The notes: a model not told the origin generated them from the letters alone. Numbered from the stretch's first letter, positions 1-11,946 are shown. The stretch is DNA of 64,000 nucleotides from Rhizopus sp. PT2906 (GCA_025529335.1 JAMYHX010000098.1:1-64000), one strand, 5' to 3'. Translations and numbers: made by a program.

Positions 1-316
1 TGCCTTCGGGGTAAGTTATATACATATAATAATTTTTTTACATAACTAACTGTACGATTCTTTATATTCTCTCTCCTTTTGGTACTTATTACTCTCATTT
101 GTATGCCGCCTCCTTTTATGTATTTTATTTTTAACCTTTGCGTAAATACTTTTATTAATATGGCCAATTATTTTATCCTCTTTCTGAAATTTGTTTTTAA
201 TAAAACAGTAAATGTAATACGGAAAATTAATATCCCTTTTATGCCATTGTAGACAATATTGGTTACACGAAAGTTTATTGCAGGTTGTAAAACGAAAGAG
301 GAAATTGAATAAATAA
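1..316 (+). CDS. Possible 3' end of a gene entering from the left (partial, uncertain)
   Basis: Bases 1-10 are followed directly by a good splice donor (GGTAAGTT from position 10). A plausible acceptor, TTGCAG, ends at 283 and is followed by a short lysine/arginine-rich open stretch that stops at 312 or 316 depending on frame. AATAAA-like strings lie just after. This would fit the last intron (about 273 nt, longer than others here) and terminal exon of a plus-strand gene convergent with the bZIP gene. The upstream exon is outside the window, so phase cannot be checked and no function can be given. Confidence 0.25.
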
Positions 317-326
317 TAAAGGATGA

Positions 327-2027
327 TTAGCTCAAGTGTTCTGTGTCCAAAATGGTATCCATCATTGTGTCATAATTATCTGTTAATGAGTCTGTCAACA
401 TTGGTTCCCATGTTTGATTCATTTCATGTTCTATTGACTGTATGAACGTCTTGTGCTTCTCTTGATGTTTCTTTTGTCGGAAATAAGATAAAGAATCTCC
501 CTCTGTCAGTCGTATTGGCTCAAATATAGACATTGTATCATCTTGTTCATGACTTGAATGCGGTGAATGATGATTTTGTGATGAAGCAGAACAGTCTGAA
601 GATAATGAAGAAGCATATGACGCTTGCTGCTGCTGTTGTTGTTGTTGTTGTTGTTGTTGACGCCGCAGTAACTGCTGTTGTTGCTCCTTAGCTGCAATCT
701 TTTGGAATTCAATACCCAAAAGAGCAGAAATATCAGCATAGTTTAAATTCGGTACTTGCTCTAATAAAGGCTGTTTTTCAATATTTTTCTTTTCTTCCAA
801 CTGTTGATGTAACTGTCTTTGTTGTTGTTCAAAATCGATATCATTTAAGCCCTGAAGTCTTCTCCAACGGTTGGTAGTACGTCGAAGGTCATAGTCAATT
901 GTCAAGAACCAGTACTTTTCAAAGAACTCGGCAGGTAATTGCCAATTGGCGGCAACGGCTGGGTCTCCTCCATGGAATACAGAACCACTTAAAAGACAGC
1001 GGAAACAATCATCTAGATCGAATTGATCTCTAAATAAAATCATTCTATCACGCATGTGTGGGGTCGGGATGAGGTCAATACGGGGGTCATGAGGGATCGT
1101 GAGCTATTTAAAATATGTTATTCATCTCTTCTTGCTTTGCTTCTACGATAACAATACCTGAAGAAGAGTAGGTTGAACAGCAGCAGGTACACTGTCCATG
1201 CTTATGCATGCAGATTGAAGTCGAAGTCTCAGACGAAGGGCTTGAATCGCAGCTAAATTAGAAGTAACCGGTTCATTTCTTAGCATGACTGGCTTAGGAG
1301 GCACACTTTTATTGTCTTCATGAGGTTGTTGGTAGTTTGTAGGCGGCGATAGTGGCGGTATATTGATAGTATTATTACTAGACATTGACTGCAGTGGATG
1401 CACAAGATCTTCGTACATATTAGGAGTAGATGATTTTGTATTCTCATGAATGATTGGATCTGGTTCTGAATTGCATGGCACAGACGATGGATGCAAGGGA
1501 TGTTCGGGCGCGGAATGGGTGCCTTCTTTGGAAATCACTGTAGAGCCGTACGAGAGGTGTCTGTCTCTATGTCGCATTGTATGTCTATAGCCAAAGAATT
1601 TCGACGGTGTAGGTGCTTTATTATTCGCATTGATATTAACATATGTTGCAATTGGTTCAGGTATTGATTGAGCCAGTACTGACAAGGCTTGTTCGTTAAT
1701 ATATGGGCTATGCTGAGGGATGACGAGGTTATGCTGAAAACAGACGAGTTGAAGTGAAAGTACGATGCCTTTGAGATACCAATTTTCTGACTTTAGTATT
1801 TCTGAATCTGCTTTTAGTTGTTCATTTTCTGATAGTAATTTATCTCGTTGTTCTCGAATTTGTTTAATAGACACTTCTAGCTCACGCATATGTCGTTCTT
1901 TTCGCTCTCTAAATGCTCTTTGGGCAGCTCGGTTCTGTGCTTTACGAAGAGCAGGAGAAGCAGGATTAGGTTTACGGCCTGGTTTCTTTCTGATTTTAAC
2001 AGGTTGTTCTGTGTTGTTGTTATCCAT
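327..2027 (-). CDS. Yap/Pap1-type bZIP transcription factor with a conserved C-terminal domain
   Basis: Two exons, 2027..1158 and 1103..327, joined in phase 0 across a 54-nt intron, give 548 residues. Residues about 10-50 form a basic region containing NRAAQRAFR (the NxxAQxxFR signature of fungal AP-1/Yap factors). A leucine zipper follows to about residue 90. After a low-complexity middle, the splice restores IDLIPTPHMRDRMILFRDQ at the start of the globular C-terminal domain. This resembles the C-terminal domain found in many filamentous-fungal bZIPs (DUF3425-like, my assignment from memory). A polyglutamine run lies near residue 430. It probably acts in the nucleus as a DNA-binding regulator; Yap relatives control oxidative-stress or metal responses, but the target process here is unknown. 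It is divergent from the multicopper oxidase gene. Confidence 0.88.
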
Positions 2028-2343
2028 ATTATTAAAAAGTAAGAAAAAGAAAAGGTTTGAAATCTCAGTTTGGGGTTAAAAAAGTGGGGTAAAATTATTT
2101 TCCTAAAAGGAAAACCGGAGTTCGACCTGCCAAATCCAATGATAAAGTCGTTCCCACCAAGAGAGGGACGTTAAAATAGTTTTTCCATTTTTTTCTATCT
2201 ACGAGAATATCCCTTTAAACATTTCTTCTCTTTAACATCATGACAGATCGTTGGGTAGCTTTAGAATATTTCATAAAAATTCATGAAACCAGATCCTTGT
2301 ATTTTTTTCACCTGTATTTTTCCTACTTTTGCGTGTAAAAAAA
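2028..2343. promoter_or_regulatory. Shared divergent promoter region (bZIP / multicopper oxidase)
   Basis: A 316-bp gap separates the two divergent start codons. It is AT-rich with homopolymer runs. I see no convincing TATA box or recognisable factor site. The arrangement allows co-regulation of a Yap-like factor and a secreted oxidase, but this is inference from position only. Confidence 0.4.
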
Positions 2344-4234
2344 ATGACTCGGAAATTTATAGTGGCACAACTGCTACTTTGGTTACTGAAGGTAACCATG
2401 GCAATTGACATATATTCCAGTGATCCCTTCAATACGAACGAAGGCGTGCTTCGTTACTATGAATTTAATATCACTCAAGAGCAGAAAAATCCCGATTGTT
2501 CTGACCATTCACCTCCCGTCTTGATGATCAACAAACAAATGCCCGGTCCACTTATTGTGGCTAATCAAGGCGATAGAATTCGAGTTTTAATTCGTAACCA
2601 AATAGAGACTGGTAACCGTAAGTCACAGGCATTGGCGATCCATTTCCACGGTATAAAGCAGTATGGATCAAATCACGCGGACGGTGTCCCCTTTCTGACA
2701 CAACTACCCATTCGACCCGGTGAAGAATATGTTCATGAATTTCGAGTTGTCAACCAAGCAGGCACATATTTTTATCATGCTCACCTCGGCTTACAAGAAG
2801 AAACTGTGTTTGGACCTATTATCATTTATGAATCAAAAGATGCTCGCCCAGAAAACTTGACACCAGAAGAGGAACTCTTGATGGACGGGATATCTCGCAA
2901 GTTAATTGCGGGTCCTTATGAGTATGACTTTGAACGAACCATACTTCTTAGTGAATGGTGGCACCAGACTCGACTTGGTGTAGAAGATTGGCTGATGGGA
3001 CCTAAATTCACTAATATTCCTGAAGCGGATAGTATTTTAATTAATGGTCGCACACTGTTTAATTCGAACCACGTATCTGTATCCCAATGCGAAGGATATG
3101 AAATTCTGCCTGTACAGCCAAATAAGGTTTATCGATTACGAGTGATTGGTGCTACAGCCTTCCGTACGTTGCTCTTCGGTATTGCTAATCATAACTTGAC
3201 AATCATCGAAGTTGACGGCGAGCTTATCGAGCCTTATACTGTTAGTCATTTAGAGGTGACTCCAGGCCAACGATTCTCGGTTTTACTCAACACAGATCAG
3301 GAACCAGACGATTATAGCATAGAAGTAATACGTAACTGGTCTGATGGTGTGCCTAAACCCACAAATGGTTACGCTGTTCTGCATTATCAAACCGTACGCC
3401 CTGACGTAGATCAATCTCTGCGATTAAAGAAACCGACCGTTCTCGCACTTCCACAGCGTCGTGTGGATTTTGACTATGAAGAAAGAGTCAATTGGGTTTG
3501 GCCTCACTTGTATCCTCTCTATGGTGTTGACCCTGTTGTCTATAGACCTGCAAGTAGGACGATCAAGCTTCGAACGGTCGAAATGCGTCAGCACAAAGGA
3601 CAGTCTCGGTTTTACGTCAACGGCGTGGCATTTCAGGAACAGGCAAACAACCAGCGCCCAATACTTTACGACTTATTTACCAATAGACGCAAAGCACCTG
3701 ATGCGTACTACAGGCAATCTAATGGATATGATCCTCGTTTAGGCACTTACCCCATAGGGCACTACGAGATCATCGATATCGTCATCCAGTCCACACATTA
3801 TCCTGGTCAACCTTGCCGCAGCCATCCTTGGCATACGCATGGTCACTCTCACTGGGAAATCGCCAATGGTAGGGGCGAATACGATGAAGAAAGAGATGGA
3901 CATATCCGAAATGTACCGCATCCAATAATGAAAGATGTTACGTTAGTATACCCTAATATAGATAAAAGTCTATACCGTGAACGCGAAACAAGTCCTACAG
4001 AAGCAGTCGGTTGTGGTTGGTCGAAAATCCGTATTATTGCAGTAAGTAAACTGCCCTACATCCACTTTGCCTATAAACTCATCTTTTTTTTTTCTGTAGG
4101 ATAATCCCGGAATATGGGCTGTCCACTGTCATAATACCTTTCATATGCTTCTAGGGATGATGGTCGTATTGGAAGAAGCACCAGAACTCATCACGAACTA
4201 TACATTTGTAGATTACCAAAGTTACCAGCCATAA
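2344..4234 (+). CDS. Secreted multicopper oxidase (laccase/ascorbate-oxidase-like)
   Basis: Exons 2344..4041 and 4100..4234 (phase 0, 58-nt intron) give 610 residues. I start at the ATG at 2344 because it opens a typical signal peptide (hydrophobic residues about 6-20, ending VTMA). All four copper-binding segments are present in order: HFHGIKQYGSNHADG, FYHAHLG, HPWHTHGHSHWE, and in the second exon WAVHCHNTFHMLLGM. The last carries the type-1 copper Cys with a Met in the axial position, unlike high-potential laccases that have Leu or Phe. Three cupredoxin domains and several N-glycosylation sequons fit an extracellular enzyme that oxidises phenols or similar donors with O2. Substrate cannot be predicted. 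Fet3-like ferroxidase is less likely because no C-terminal membrane anchor is seen. Confidence 0.92.
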
Positions 4235-4282
4235 CTATTAGATAGATATTTTTTATTCACTTTAAAAATAAAAGGAGCTCGT

Positions 4283-4679
4283 TTATTGTCCACCACGAAG
4301 TGCTAATACCAAGTGAAGAACTGAGCCTCCTTCAATACCATATTGACTCGCTGTCATCTCATCAGACCTATTATTTTTCAATGATTAAAAAACAAAATGG
4401 AAATAAACAAAGAATTCTTATTACATTTGCTTTCCACTGTAAATCAATCTCTGTTGTTGTGGAGGGATGCCTTCCTTTTCTTCAACACGTTCCTTGATGC
4501 GAGAGATTTTATCGCTTGGTTCAATATCAATTTCAATCTACAACAGTCCATTAGAATGTATATACATTTCTTTTTAAACACGTGTGTACTTCTTTTCCAG
4601 TCAGAGTCTAGGTTGAAGTTAATCACTCATTCCTTCTTTTCTCAAACTCTCTCTTTCTCACCTTGACTTTAACGAGCAT
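4283..4679 (-). CDS. RUB1: NEDD8/Rub1 ubiquitin-like modifier
   Basis: Four small exons (4679..4662, 4607..4590, 4537..4425, 4367..4283) join in phase to give 77 residues. The product begins MLVKVKTLTGKEIEID, contains IPPQQQRLIYSGKQM, and ends QYGIEGGSVLHLVLALRGG followed by one Gln. This is the NEDD8 fold with the LALRGG tail, distinct from ubiquitin (Ala at the position before RGG rather than Arg). NEDD8 is conjugated through its terminal Gly to cullin subunits of SCF-type ubiquitin ligases after removal of the tail residue. No open frame over 60 codons marks it, so it is easily missed. Its stop lies 48 bp from the convergent oxidase gene. The introns contain normal donors, including GTGAGA in the first. 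Confidence 0.93.
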
Positions 4680-5105
4680 CTTTATTTCTCAATAAATAAG
4701 GTAACAAAGAACCTGCCAACATTATTAATGTGAAAGAGAGCATAGTCACAGACACTGAGGACACACTTAAGTGGGCCAATCAAAGTGGCTATGAAGTGGC
4801 TTGATCACCACCAGAGGTTGATTCTCTTTTTAGAGAGGGATGTCTTGATAAGATACTATAATTTGACTCTACATAAGTCACCAGGATAGAGCGTATATTC
4901 AAAGCAGCATTTATATCCCTTTGCCATACCTATTATTACTCATTAGAATTAATACTCTTGTCATTTACATTGCACTTACGATACCACGATTATTTACAGC
5001 TGGACACAATTGGCAATGCTTCAACTGATAAATGACCGGAGGATAGCCTTCAGATAAAGTTTAGTAATAGCCCTAGTATATGATTTCATGTGTAATTTTA
5101 CTTAC
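4680..5105. other. Intergenic: NEDD8 5' flank and end of a mobile-element relic
   Basis: No gene is seen. The NEDD8 promoter must lie here. The distal part may hold the decayed 3' end of the Fanzor-like gene that runs toward it (in-frame stops occur soon after 5106 on the minus strand). Confidence 0.4.
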
Positions 5106-6120
5106 TGCTGGGTTCTCTTTGTGAGCATTCCGATGTACGACCAACAATCCTCTTGTTGTCGTCCAAACATCGTAGAGTAGCATTTTTCTCGCCTTGCAGA
5201 CGAACTTTCTTTTTTCCTTTTGAACATAAAAAAAAAGCTAAAGTTATTTAATGTTACAAATATAATGATCTGCTTACTTGTGATTGTAAACAAGCTTTTG
5301 TCTTTCGTATTTGTTCTCGAGACATCGGTGGCATTTGGAACAGGTCACACTTGTCCTGAACTCATCAACAGTAATCACCAATGCCCTTTGAATTTTCTGT
5401 ATATAAAATGAACATTAGCCTATTCAATAAAGTGATAAAGTTGCTATACTAATCTACCTTCACAGGGATGGGAGTATACCCTGCTTTTGTTCCAGTCAAG
5501 CTTGCATCGCCATAGGCAATTACCGTTCGTTTTGCTTCTTCTGCAACTATTCCGTTTGCCTTTTTGAATGTATTCTTTGTTTGTTTTCTTTTCTTTGAAC
5601 TTATTCTGTCGGCAAGGGTATAAGAAGCACCAGCGGCAGTTTGGCCCAATATGAGATCACACATATGGTTGTCTGTGATTTGTCTGTTCTGGACAAGGTA
5701 TGCCTTCGTCTCACGATGGTGATAACCTTTCATAAAATCAAAAATCCTACAAGATACAAAACGATAAGTATGACAAACAAGGCCACTCAACTACCTACTT
5801 TTCTCGGTTTCTACCGACGGCCCTCAAGTACTTCAACAGTTCACTACTATTTACAGAGTCCACTACAGGAATCTCACTGTATACCTGCTGTATACCAGCT
5901 GCCTCTCTGTTCTTCAATTCAATCTTTCTTGCCCACTCAAAGCCTGAGCGCATTCTAACGAATCGTCAGTAAAAGTTTGTTTTTTTGCATTAAACAGAAT
6001 ATTATATAAACTATCGTACACTTACTTGTATTCGGCATTGCTAAACTTTGTAGTTTTTTCTTTAACTGTCTTCTTGTCTACAATTTCCGCAGCTGAGCAA
6101 TCTGTTGAAACAAATATGTC
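5106..6120 (-). pseudogene. Fanzor/TnpB-like RNA-guided nuclease gene, multi-exon and decayed
   Basis: Successive minus-strand exons about 6120..6026, 5954..5799, 5746..5458, 5396..5278 and about 5216..5106 join through consensus introns. They read DIFVSTDC, then KMRSGFEWARKIELKNREAAG, then VIAYGDASLTGTKAGYTPIP, then VDEFRTSVTCSKCHR. The order (Gly-Asp motif, about 40 residues, Glu-Phe-x-Thr-Ser with a CxxC zinc knuckle) is that of the RuvC-like nuclease core of TnpB and its eukaryotic Fanzor relatives. The second knuckle and third catalytic motif are damaged: the last exon reads VVHRNAHKEN in one frame where HRD-x-NAA is expected, and its frame is ambiguous. No clear first RuvC motif (D-x-G) or start codon was found upstream. 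Inferred to be a dead transposon-borne copy; activity cannot be excluded for the middle exons. Confidence 0.62.
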
Positions 6121-6386
6121 TCTAAGGCTTATGTATATTGTAAGTATTACTTGATATTTTCAAAATAATGTTTATAGAAAACCCATTTTCAATCCATTTG
6201 CTCACTATAGAAAGACCAAAGTTCATTGCATCTGCTCTCAAGATGGAGAACTCTTCTGATACTTGTCGAAGTATTTGCTATGTATACTAGTTATTTAATA
6301 CTATCCATAACAGTAAGGTGCTTATGATCTTAGGTTTTATTCTTACACGATATCCTTTATAGTCATTTTTTAATAAAGAAGATAGT

Positions 6387-6665
6387 TTGCATCTTCTTGA
6401 AATATATTTATCTGAAGGATTTAGAACAATGTCTTTTATAGTTTTTTGCTTTTTAGGTAATGGAAGAGAGTTTGTAAAGGATGAAGCTCTTTTACTTATG
6501 TTATTAGTAATTCATGTAAGATGTGGTATATATGAACACTTTATGAGGCATGTTGATATTACGAATGAAAGGAAAAAGAAAGATACGACAGCAGTTTTTC
6601 TTTGTCGAATGCTTTGGATAACTTTCTTTAACAACATAATTGTTGTATGTCCGAAAAACGATTAA
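6387..6665 (+). pseudogene. Possible OTU-like cysteine-protease remnant from a mobile element
   Basis: A 92-codon open stretch contains GFRTMSFIVFCFLGNGREF followed by an amphipathic helix-like segment. This loosely resembles the helix around the catalytic Cys of OTU proteases (C-G-F-R-A-hydrophobic), domains sometimes carried by transposable elements. The Cys-containing loop is not seen before GFR (Ser-Glu precedes it), so if the match is right the active site is gone. It lies between two other mobile-element relics. This is a weak resemblance from memory; it could be unrelated debris. Confidence 0.25.
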
Positions 6666-7082
6666 CTTTTTATAAATTTTCTTATCAAGCTTGCAGTGAT
6701 GTGTATTTAAAGCAGAACAAGTACGAATTAGAGATGTATTGACAGAGTTGGTATCCTAATGGTGCTCTTATATTAGATAAAGAGGATTATATGTATAGGA
6801 ACCTTCAGATGGTTTATTAACAAAAAGTGATTGTGGAAAACTATACACCAAGAGCTGAATGAGGCTAGAGGAAGACCACGAGCTGGATATCTTTGAAAAA
6901 CCTTGTGTGATTGCCATCCCACATGGAACAAGCGACTATATTAGCTTTGCAGTAAAGGAGCAAGAAGATCAGATACCAGCTAGTCATTACCTAAGTAAAG
7001 GCGATGATGTAGGAAAGTAGCAGAGCTGTACATTAGAAAGGTTGACCAATTCATTCAAAAATTCAGTATATACCCAGCATTT
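6666..7082. other. Degenerate stretch between element relics
   Basis: Several short open segments interrupted by stops are visible on the plus strand (for example around 6880-7020). They may be the decayed upstream part of the MULE relic. Nothing recognisable. Confidence 0.3.
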
Positions 7083-7966
7083 ATGCTTTATTTTAAAAAT
7101 TATTACTTAGAGTACGAATGCGCCTTTAAGTGGGCCAGAGCCTACCAAATACAGATTCTCACCAATGTGGAAACGAACAACTACATTGAGAGTTGGCACG
7201 ACCAGTTGAAGACGAACTACTTGCAAAGAAAGAGGAATAGAAGGCTGGATCGATTAATTTTTATCTTGATTGATGATGTTCATGACAATTTTATGCACAA
7301 TACCGCAAGGATGGCTGCTAACATCGGACGTATGAGCTCAGAGACTAGAGAGGCAAGAAAGATGTCAATGAGCTGTCATTAGAAGATATGGTGCAGAAAG
7401 TGTATATCGAAGAAGAAGTGTGTTATATTGTCAAGTCTTTCACGACAGAAGTTGTATACGATATATCAACTGAACAAGGAATGATGACTGCATGCAATTG
7501 TATAGACTTTCAACGAAATAAGCGTGCCTGTAAGCATATGTATTTGGTTTATCGCTTCGATAAAAGCTGTGTGGTTTACAGCCAAGGTAGATTGTCACGA
7601 TAGTAATAAGAGAAATGCTACAGTGTACTTACGACATTGCCTAGAAATTGACTCTAGCTTGAGGGTTCATACGATGGGTGAGACAGCACTTATCCAGAAT
7701 ACTGTAGAGAATGATCATAGTGAAGCAACTACTAATAGCTCTGATGTGCTTCAATCAGAAGTACCATCTGACGCTGGAGATAAAACGGATGAGGTGTTGA
7801 CAAACATCACGAATATATGCAGACAAGCTTTAGAAAGTCGTATACAATTAACATCTGAAAATAACAACAGACTGTCACGAATATATAATGAACTAAGACA
7901 GTTGTTGTCAGTAAATGAAGAGATGCAGCCTCTACCAAATATAAATCTGCAAACACAAAGAAGATA
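7083..7966 (+). mobile_element. MULE-type transposase 3' fragment with SWIM zinc finger, frameshifted
   Basis: The plus strand encodes a transposase C-terminal part in at least three frames: 7083..7382, 7388..7603, and a tail to 7966. The first piece holds WARAYQIQILTNVETNNYIE and ESWHDQLK, the motif (Trp, then Thr-Asn-x-x-Glu-Ser-Trp-His) that closes the DDE domain in Mutator-like transposases. The second contains ACNCIDFQRNKRACKHMYL, a SWIM finger (CxC...CxH). The frame breaks just before 7388 and again after 7560. The same domain order occurs in the element at 59.3-61.2 kb on the other strand. No terminal inverted repeats were identified. Confidence 0.7.
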
Positions 7967-8177
7967 AAGCATAAAATATAAAAAAAGTCTTATTTCTTAG
8001 CCATACAAGTCAGCCACTCCAAGCTTCAAAGTTCAGAAAGGGGAGAAAAATAAGTAAATCACAGACACTGACGATACGTCATCGTAAAAGGGGAGGGGGA
8101 TTCATAAAGTTTTTGCTTTTATGTATGCAGTCAAAAGTTAAAAATGAAACAGGAATAAGCGGTTTTTATGTGTTTAA
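7967..8177. other. Intergenic, SDH1 3' flank
   Basis: A 211-bp gap between the transposase relic and the SDH1 stop. Nothing recognised beyond A/T-rich runs that may serve SDH1 transcript ends. Confidence 0.3.
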
Positions 8178-10429
8178 TTAGTAAACACGAGCAAAAGGAG
8201 GAACAGGCTTGCATTCAGCTTCATCAAGAGTAGTGGCGGTAACACTACGGTAACCAAGCTTAACTTCACCAGTCTCTTGGTCTTGCCAAGAGAGTGTGTG
8301 CTTCATCCAGTTTTCATCATCACGATCAGGGTAGTCATCACGTGCGTGGGCACCACGAGATTCCTTACGAACAGCAGCAGCGTGCATAGTTTGTGAGGCA
8401 CAGGTCAACAAGTTTTGAAGTTCCAAGGTTTCAACCAAATCAGTGTTCCAGATCATACCACGATCGGTCACACCAACGTCCTTGAATGAGTGCCAAATCT
8501 TGTCAATCTTGGTGCAACCTATAATGAACATTATTGAGTGTTTATCCTTATTTCTTTTTCCATATCTTACCTTCATCAAGAGTTTCTTGAGTTCTAAAGA
8601 CAGCAGCATCAGCTTGCATGGCCTTTTGCATGGCAAGACGAATTTCAGCAGTACGCTTGGGTCCGCTGGCGTTTCTGAGTTTATCCAAATTGGCAATGGT
8701 GTCAGCACCGGCATCAGCAGCGAAAGGCTTCAAGGGGGTATTGGGTTCAAGAGTGTCAGCAATGTGGTGAGCAACAGCACGACCAAAGACAACAATATCT
8801 AACAAGGAGTTAGCACCCAAACGATTAGCACCGTGGACAGAGACACAGGCAGCTTCACCAGCAGCATAGAGACCAGGTACAACTTGATCTTCACCCTTTT
8901 CATTGACAGTGAGAACTTCACCAGTGTAGCGAGTAGGGATACCACCCATGTTATAGTGGACAGTAGGCAAGACAGGAATAGGTTCCTTTGTAACATCAAC
9001 ACCAGCGAAAATAGCGGCGGTCTCAGAGATACCAGGCAAACGTTCCTTAAGAACAGAGGCAGGAAGGTGGTGAAGTTGGAGGTAGATGTGATCCTTTTCG
9101 GCACCAACACCACGACCAGCCTTAATTTCCATGGTCATAGCACGAGAGACAACGTCACGAGAAGCTAAATCCTTGGCGGTAGGAGCATAACGTTCCATGA
9201 AACGTTCACCAGCAGAGTTGACAAGATATCCACCCTCACCACGAGAACCTTCAGTAATCAAACAGCCAGAGCCGTAGATACCAGTAGGGTGGAATTGGAC
9301 AAATTCCAAATCTTGAAGAGGAAGACCGGCACGAGCGACCATGGCGTTACCGTCACCAGTACAGGTGTGAGCAGAAGTACAAGAGAAGTAGGCACGACCG
9401 TAACCACCAGTGGCAAGGACGGTCTTGTGAGATCTGAAACGGTGAAGAGTACCATCTTCCATGTTCAAGGCAATAACACCCTTGCATTCGCCATCTTCCA
9501 TAATCAAGTCAAGGGCGAAATATTCGATAAAGTAGTTGGTGCTATGACGAAGGGATTGACCGTATAGGGTGTGAAGAATAGCATGACCGGTACGATCGGC
9601 TACAGCAGCACAACGGTAAGCTTGACCACCTAGATGTGTATTGTGTCAGTAGAGGAATGGTGCATCAAAAAGAAACAATTACCTTTGCCGAACTTCAAAC
9701 TTTGACCACCAAAGGCACGTTGATAGATTTTGCCTTCAGGAGTTCTGGAGAAAGGCACACCGTAATGTTCGAGTTCGATGACAGTGTTGGGGGCTTCACG
9801 ACACATGTAGTGAATAGCATCCTGGTCACCAAGCCAATCTGAACCTTTGACAGTATCGTACATATGCCATCTCCAATCATCTTCTGTCATGTTACCAAGA
9901 GCGGCATTGATACCACCCTATGCTACATGTGAGTCAAGTTGCTAATTGTTAATATTAAACACTTACTTGAGCAGCGACGGTATGAGAACGAGTAGGGAAC
10001 AGCTTAGTGATACAAGCTGTGTTGAAACCAGCTTCAGCAAGGCCGAAAGCTGCACGAAGACCGGCACCACCAGCACCAACGACGACGGCATCATATTCGT
10101 GATCAATAACAGGATATTTGCTTGCAATAGGTCCCTGGAAATAAATGAGATATATATATTTTACGTAAGGATATGCAACATACGGAAGCCTCTTTGGCGC
10201 GAAGAGGGTTGGTAGCCATAACTTGCATAGCAGGCTTAGAAACGTGAAGACCACGAGTGGTCATTCGAACAGTGTTGGGTTCTATAAGTTTCTCTGTTAT
10301 GTTGCATTCTTTTTTTACTGAATTAAAACTTACTAACTGCAGATAACTAATTAAAAACGTTAATTACAAGTTGACAGATAAGCACGATATTTTACTTACT
10401 GCCTTGGAAGATTGCAAGAACTTCAACAT
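8178..10429 (-). CDS. SDH1: Succinate dehydrogenase flavoprotein subunit, mitochondrial
   Basis: Exons 10429..10400 (presequence start), about 10292..10184, 10134..9967, 9917..9683, 9629..8571 and 8518..8178. All downstream joins are in phase. The product carries the FAD-binding VVGAGGAGLRAAFGLAEAG and TRSHTVAAQGGINAALGNM, the latter holding the His that bonds FAD covalently. It also has HPTGIYGSGCLITEGSRGEG and the catalytic region HGANRLGANSLLD, and ends DEAECKPVPPFARVY. It oxidises succinate to fumarate in complex II and passes electrons to the iron-sulfur subunit. The basic N-terminus (MLKFLQSSKA, later MTTRGLHVSKPAMQ) is a matrix-targeting presequence. The first splice is uncertain: phase needs an acceptor CAGAG ending near 10293 rather than the nearby TATAG. 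Confidence 0.96.
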
Positions 10430-11946
10430 CTTTTTTACCTGAAAATAAAAAAGAGAGAGAGGGGGGTGATGTTTTTTTAAAAAAATTAAAGGAAAAAAAA
10501 AGAGAGAGAAGGAGTTTAAAGTGCAAACGATGAACAATTAGGTACTCTTCCACTTCTAACACACCTCTTACGAACCTTTCCGCTCCAAGGTTTATCCACC
10601 GTATATTTTGTATTATAAATTTCTTACTGTTGACAAGGGACCTTGCCACCTTCACATGCAATCTTTTACCCCGCACTCCACTGAGACTCAGTCGCTCTTT
10701 CAAATTATAAACCAAAGCAAATCAGTGTGGTAAGGCATTGTCAGATGATGGGCGTCCCTTGAATGGTTACAAAGTAATGTGTGCATAATGCAAGATGAAG
10801 ATCGAATTATCTCAAGTAGACTTGGTTATGTAAGGAACGGTTGAATATATACATCATCCATTGGTATGAATCCTTTTCTTTTCTCTTTCTAATGAAAATA
10901 TTTGTACGCTGTTATGCGTAATTCAAGACCAGATACCACTGTTCCTGACGATTACTAGCTTTTACTGCAAGACAAAATGAGAGTTCATTATTACACAATG
11001 CCACATTAAATGTTGTCAAAATATAGGTCATGGAGAGTGTATTACTTTTCTTTGTTTTCAAAAAACAAGTTCAAGAGACCAAAAGAAGACAAAAAAAAGG
11101 AGGCCAGAGAGAAGTCCATTTTTAACTTATCTGTTTTTGCTAATGACAACCAGCATTACATCTGGATACTTCTTTTTTAGCTATATTTTCTATAAAATAA
11201 AGATATGTCGACATCAAATGTTTCAGTAGACAGCCATTGGGCCCTTTTTTTTTTTCACTGCCTCTTGTATCTGGAATGCCTACCTTCGTTCAATAAGGGT
11301 TACTGTACTTTTGCTTTTTAGAGACTCTACTCCAGAGTAGACTTCATTTTTGGTCTAAATGATCGTCAGCTTCGCCTGTGACAACTGCCTTCATCTTTGA
11401 CTGATATCTTTACTAGCCTCACGCAATGACAAGCGCTGACTTTATTCTCTCGTCTACTTGACGCTGATAAACTCTTATTTATACCACTTGTCATCGAAGT
11501 TATCATTTCTTTACCAGTATGTGAATAAATTCTGAATAAAGTGCTAATAACGCTTTTCCTCCAGTTACTCGTACCATTTCTTTAATCGATGGTATATTAA
11601 AAAGATTAACAAAAGCATCGTTTTGTCTTAACCCACGTATTCTATGTCATTAAGATATTTAAGAATGAAATCAATCGTAAATCAACCCCTTTAGAAATCA
11701 GGGAATTGAGGCTCTCATTGGACGTTGTACATTGAACGACAGCCAATAGTTTAACATTTCCCAGGCACCTATCATTTGCATTTACATGTAAATAATAGAG
11801 GGAAAATAAAGCAGTAAGAACAAAAGACAATGCGTATGCTGTTTCCATCTGATTTTATGGCCTCGAACTTAACAAACATATCCAAAAGTATGTTGTAATA
11901 ACAGCTACAACTAAAACTGATTTGGATTCGATCAGGTGACCGTGGG
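10430..11946. other. Long int­ergenic region upstream of SDH1 and DHTKD1
   Basis: About 1.5 kb between two divergent mitochondrial-metabolism genes. It contains purine/pyrimidine runs near SDH1. One short minus-strand open frame (11642..11848, 68 codons from an ATG) starts with a signal-peptide-like hydrophobic stretch (SFVLTALFSLYYLHVNA) and then two Cys; it could be a small secreted peptide or chance. Nothing else recognised. Confidence 0.35.

Noticed and set aside
2329..2343. Alternative start for the multicopper oxidase five codons upstream.
   Set aside because: That codon is TTG; the ATG at 2344 gives a proper signal peptide.
10392..10715. 107-codon minus-strand frame over the SDH1 start.
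   Set aside because: It reads through the SDH1 leader and first intron in the wrong frame and has no domain.
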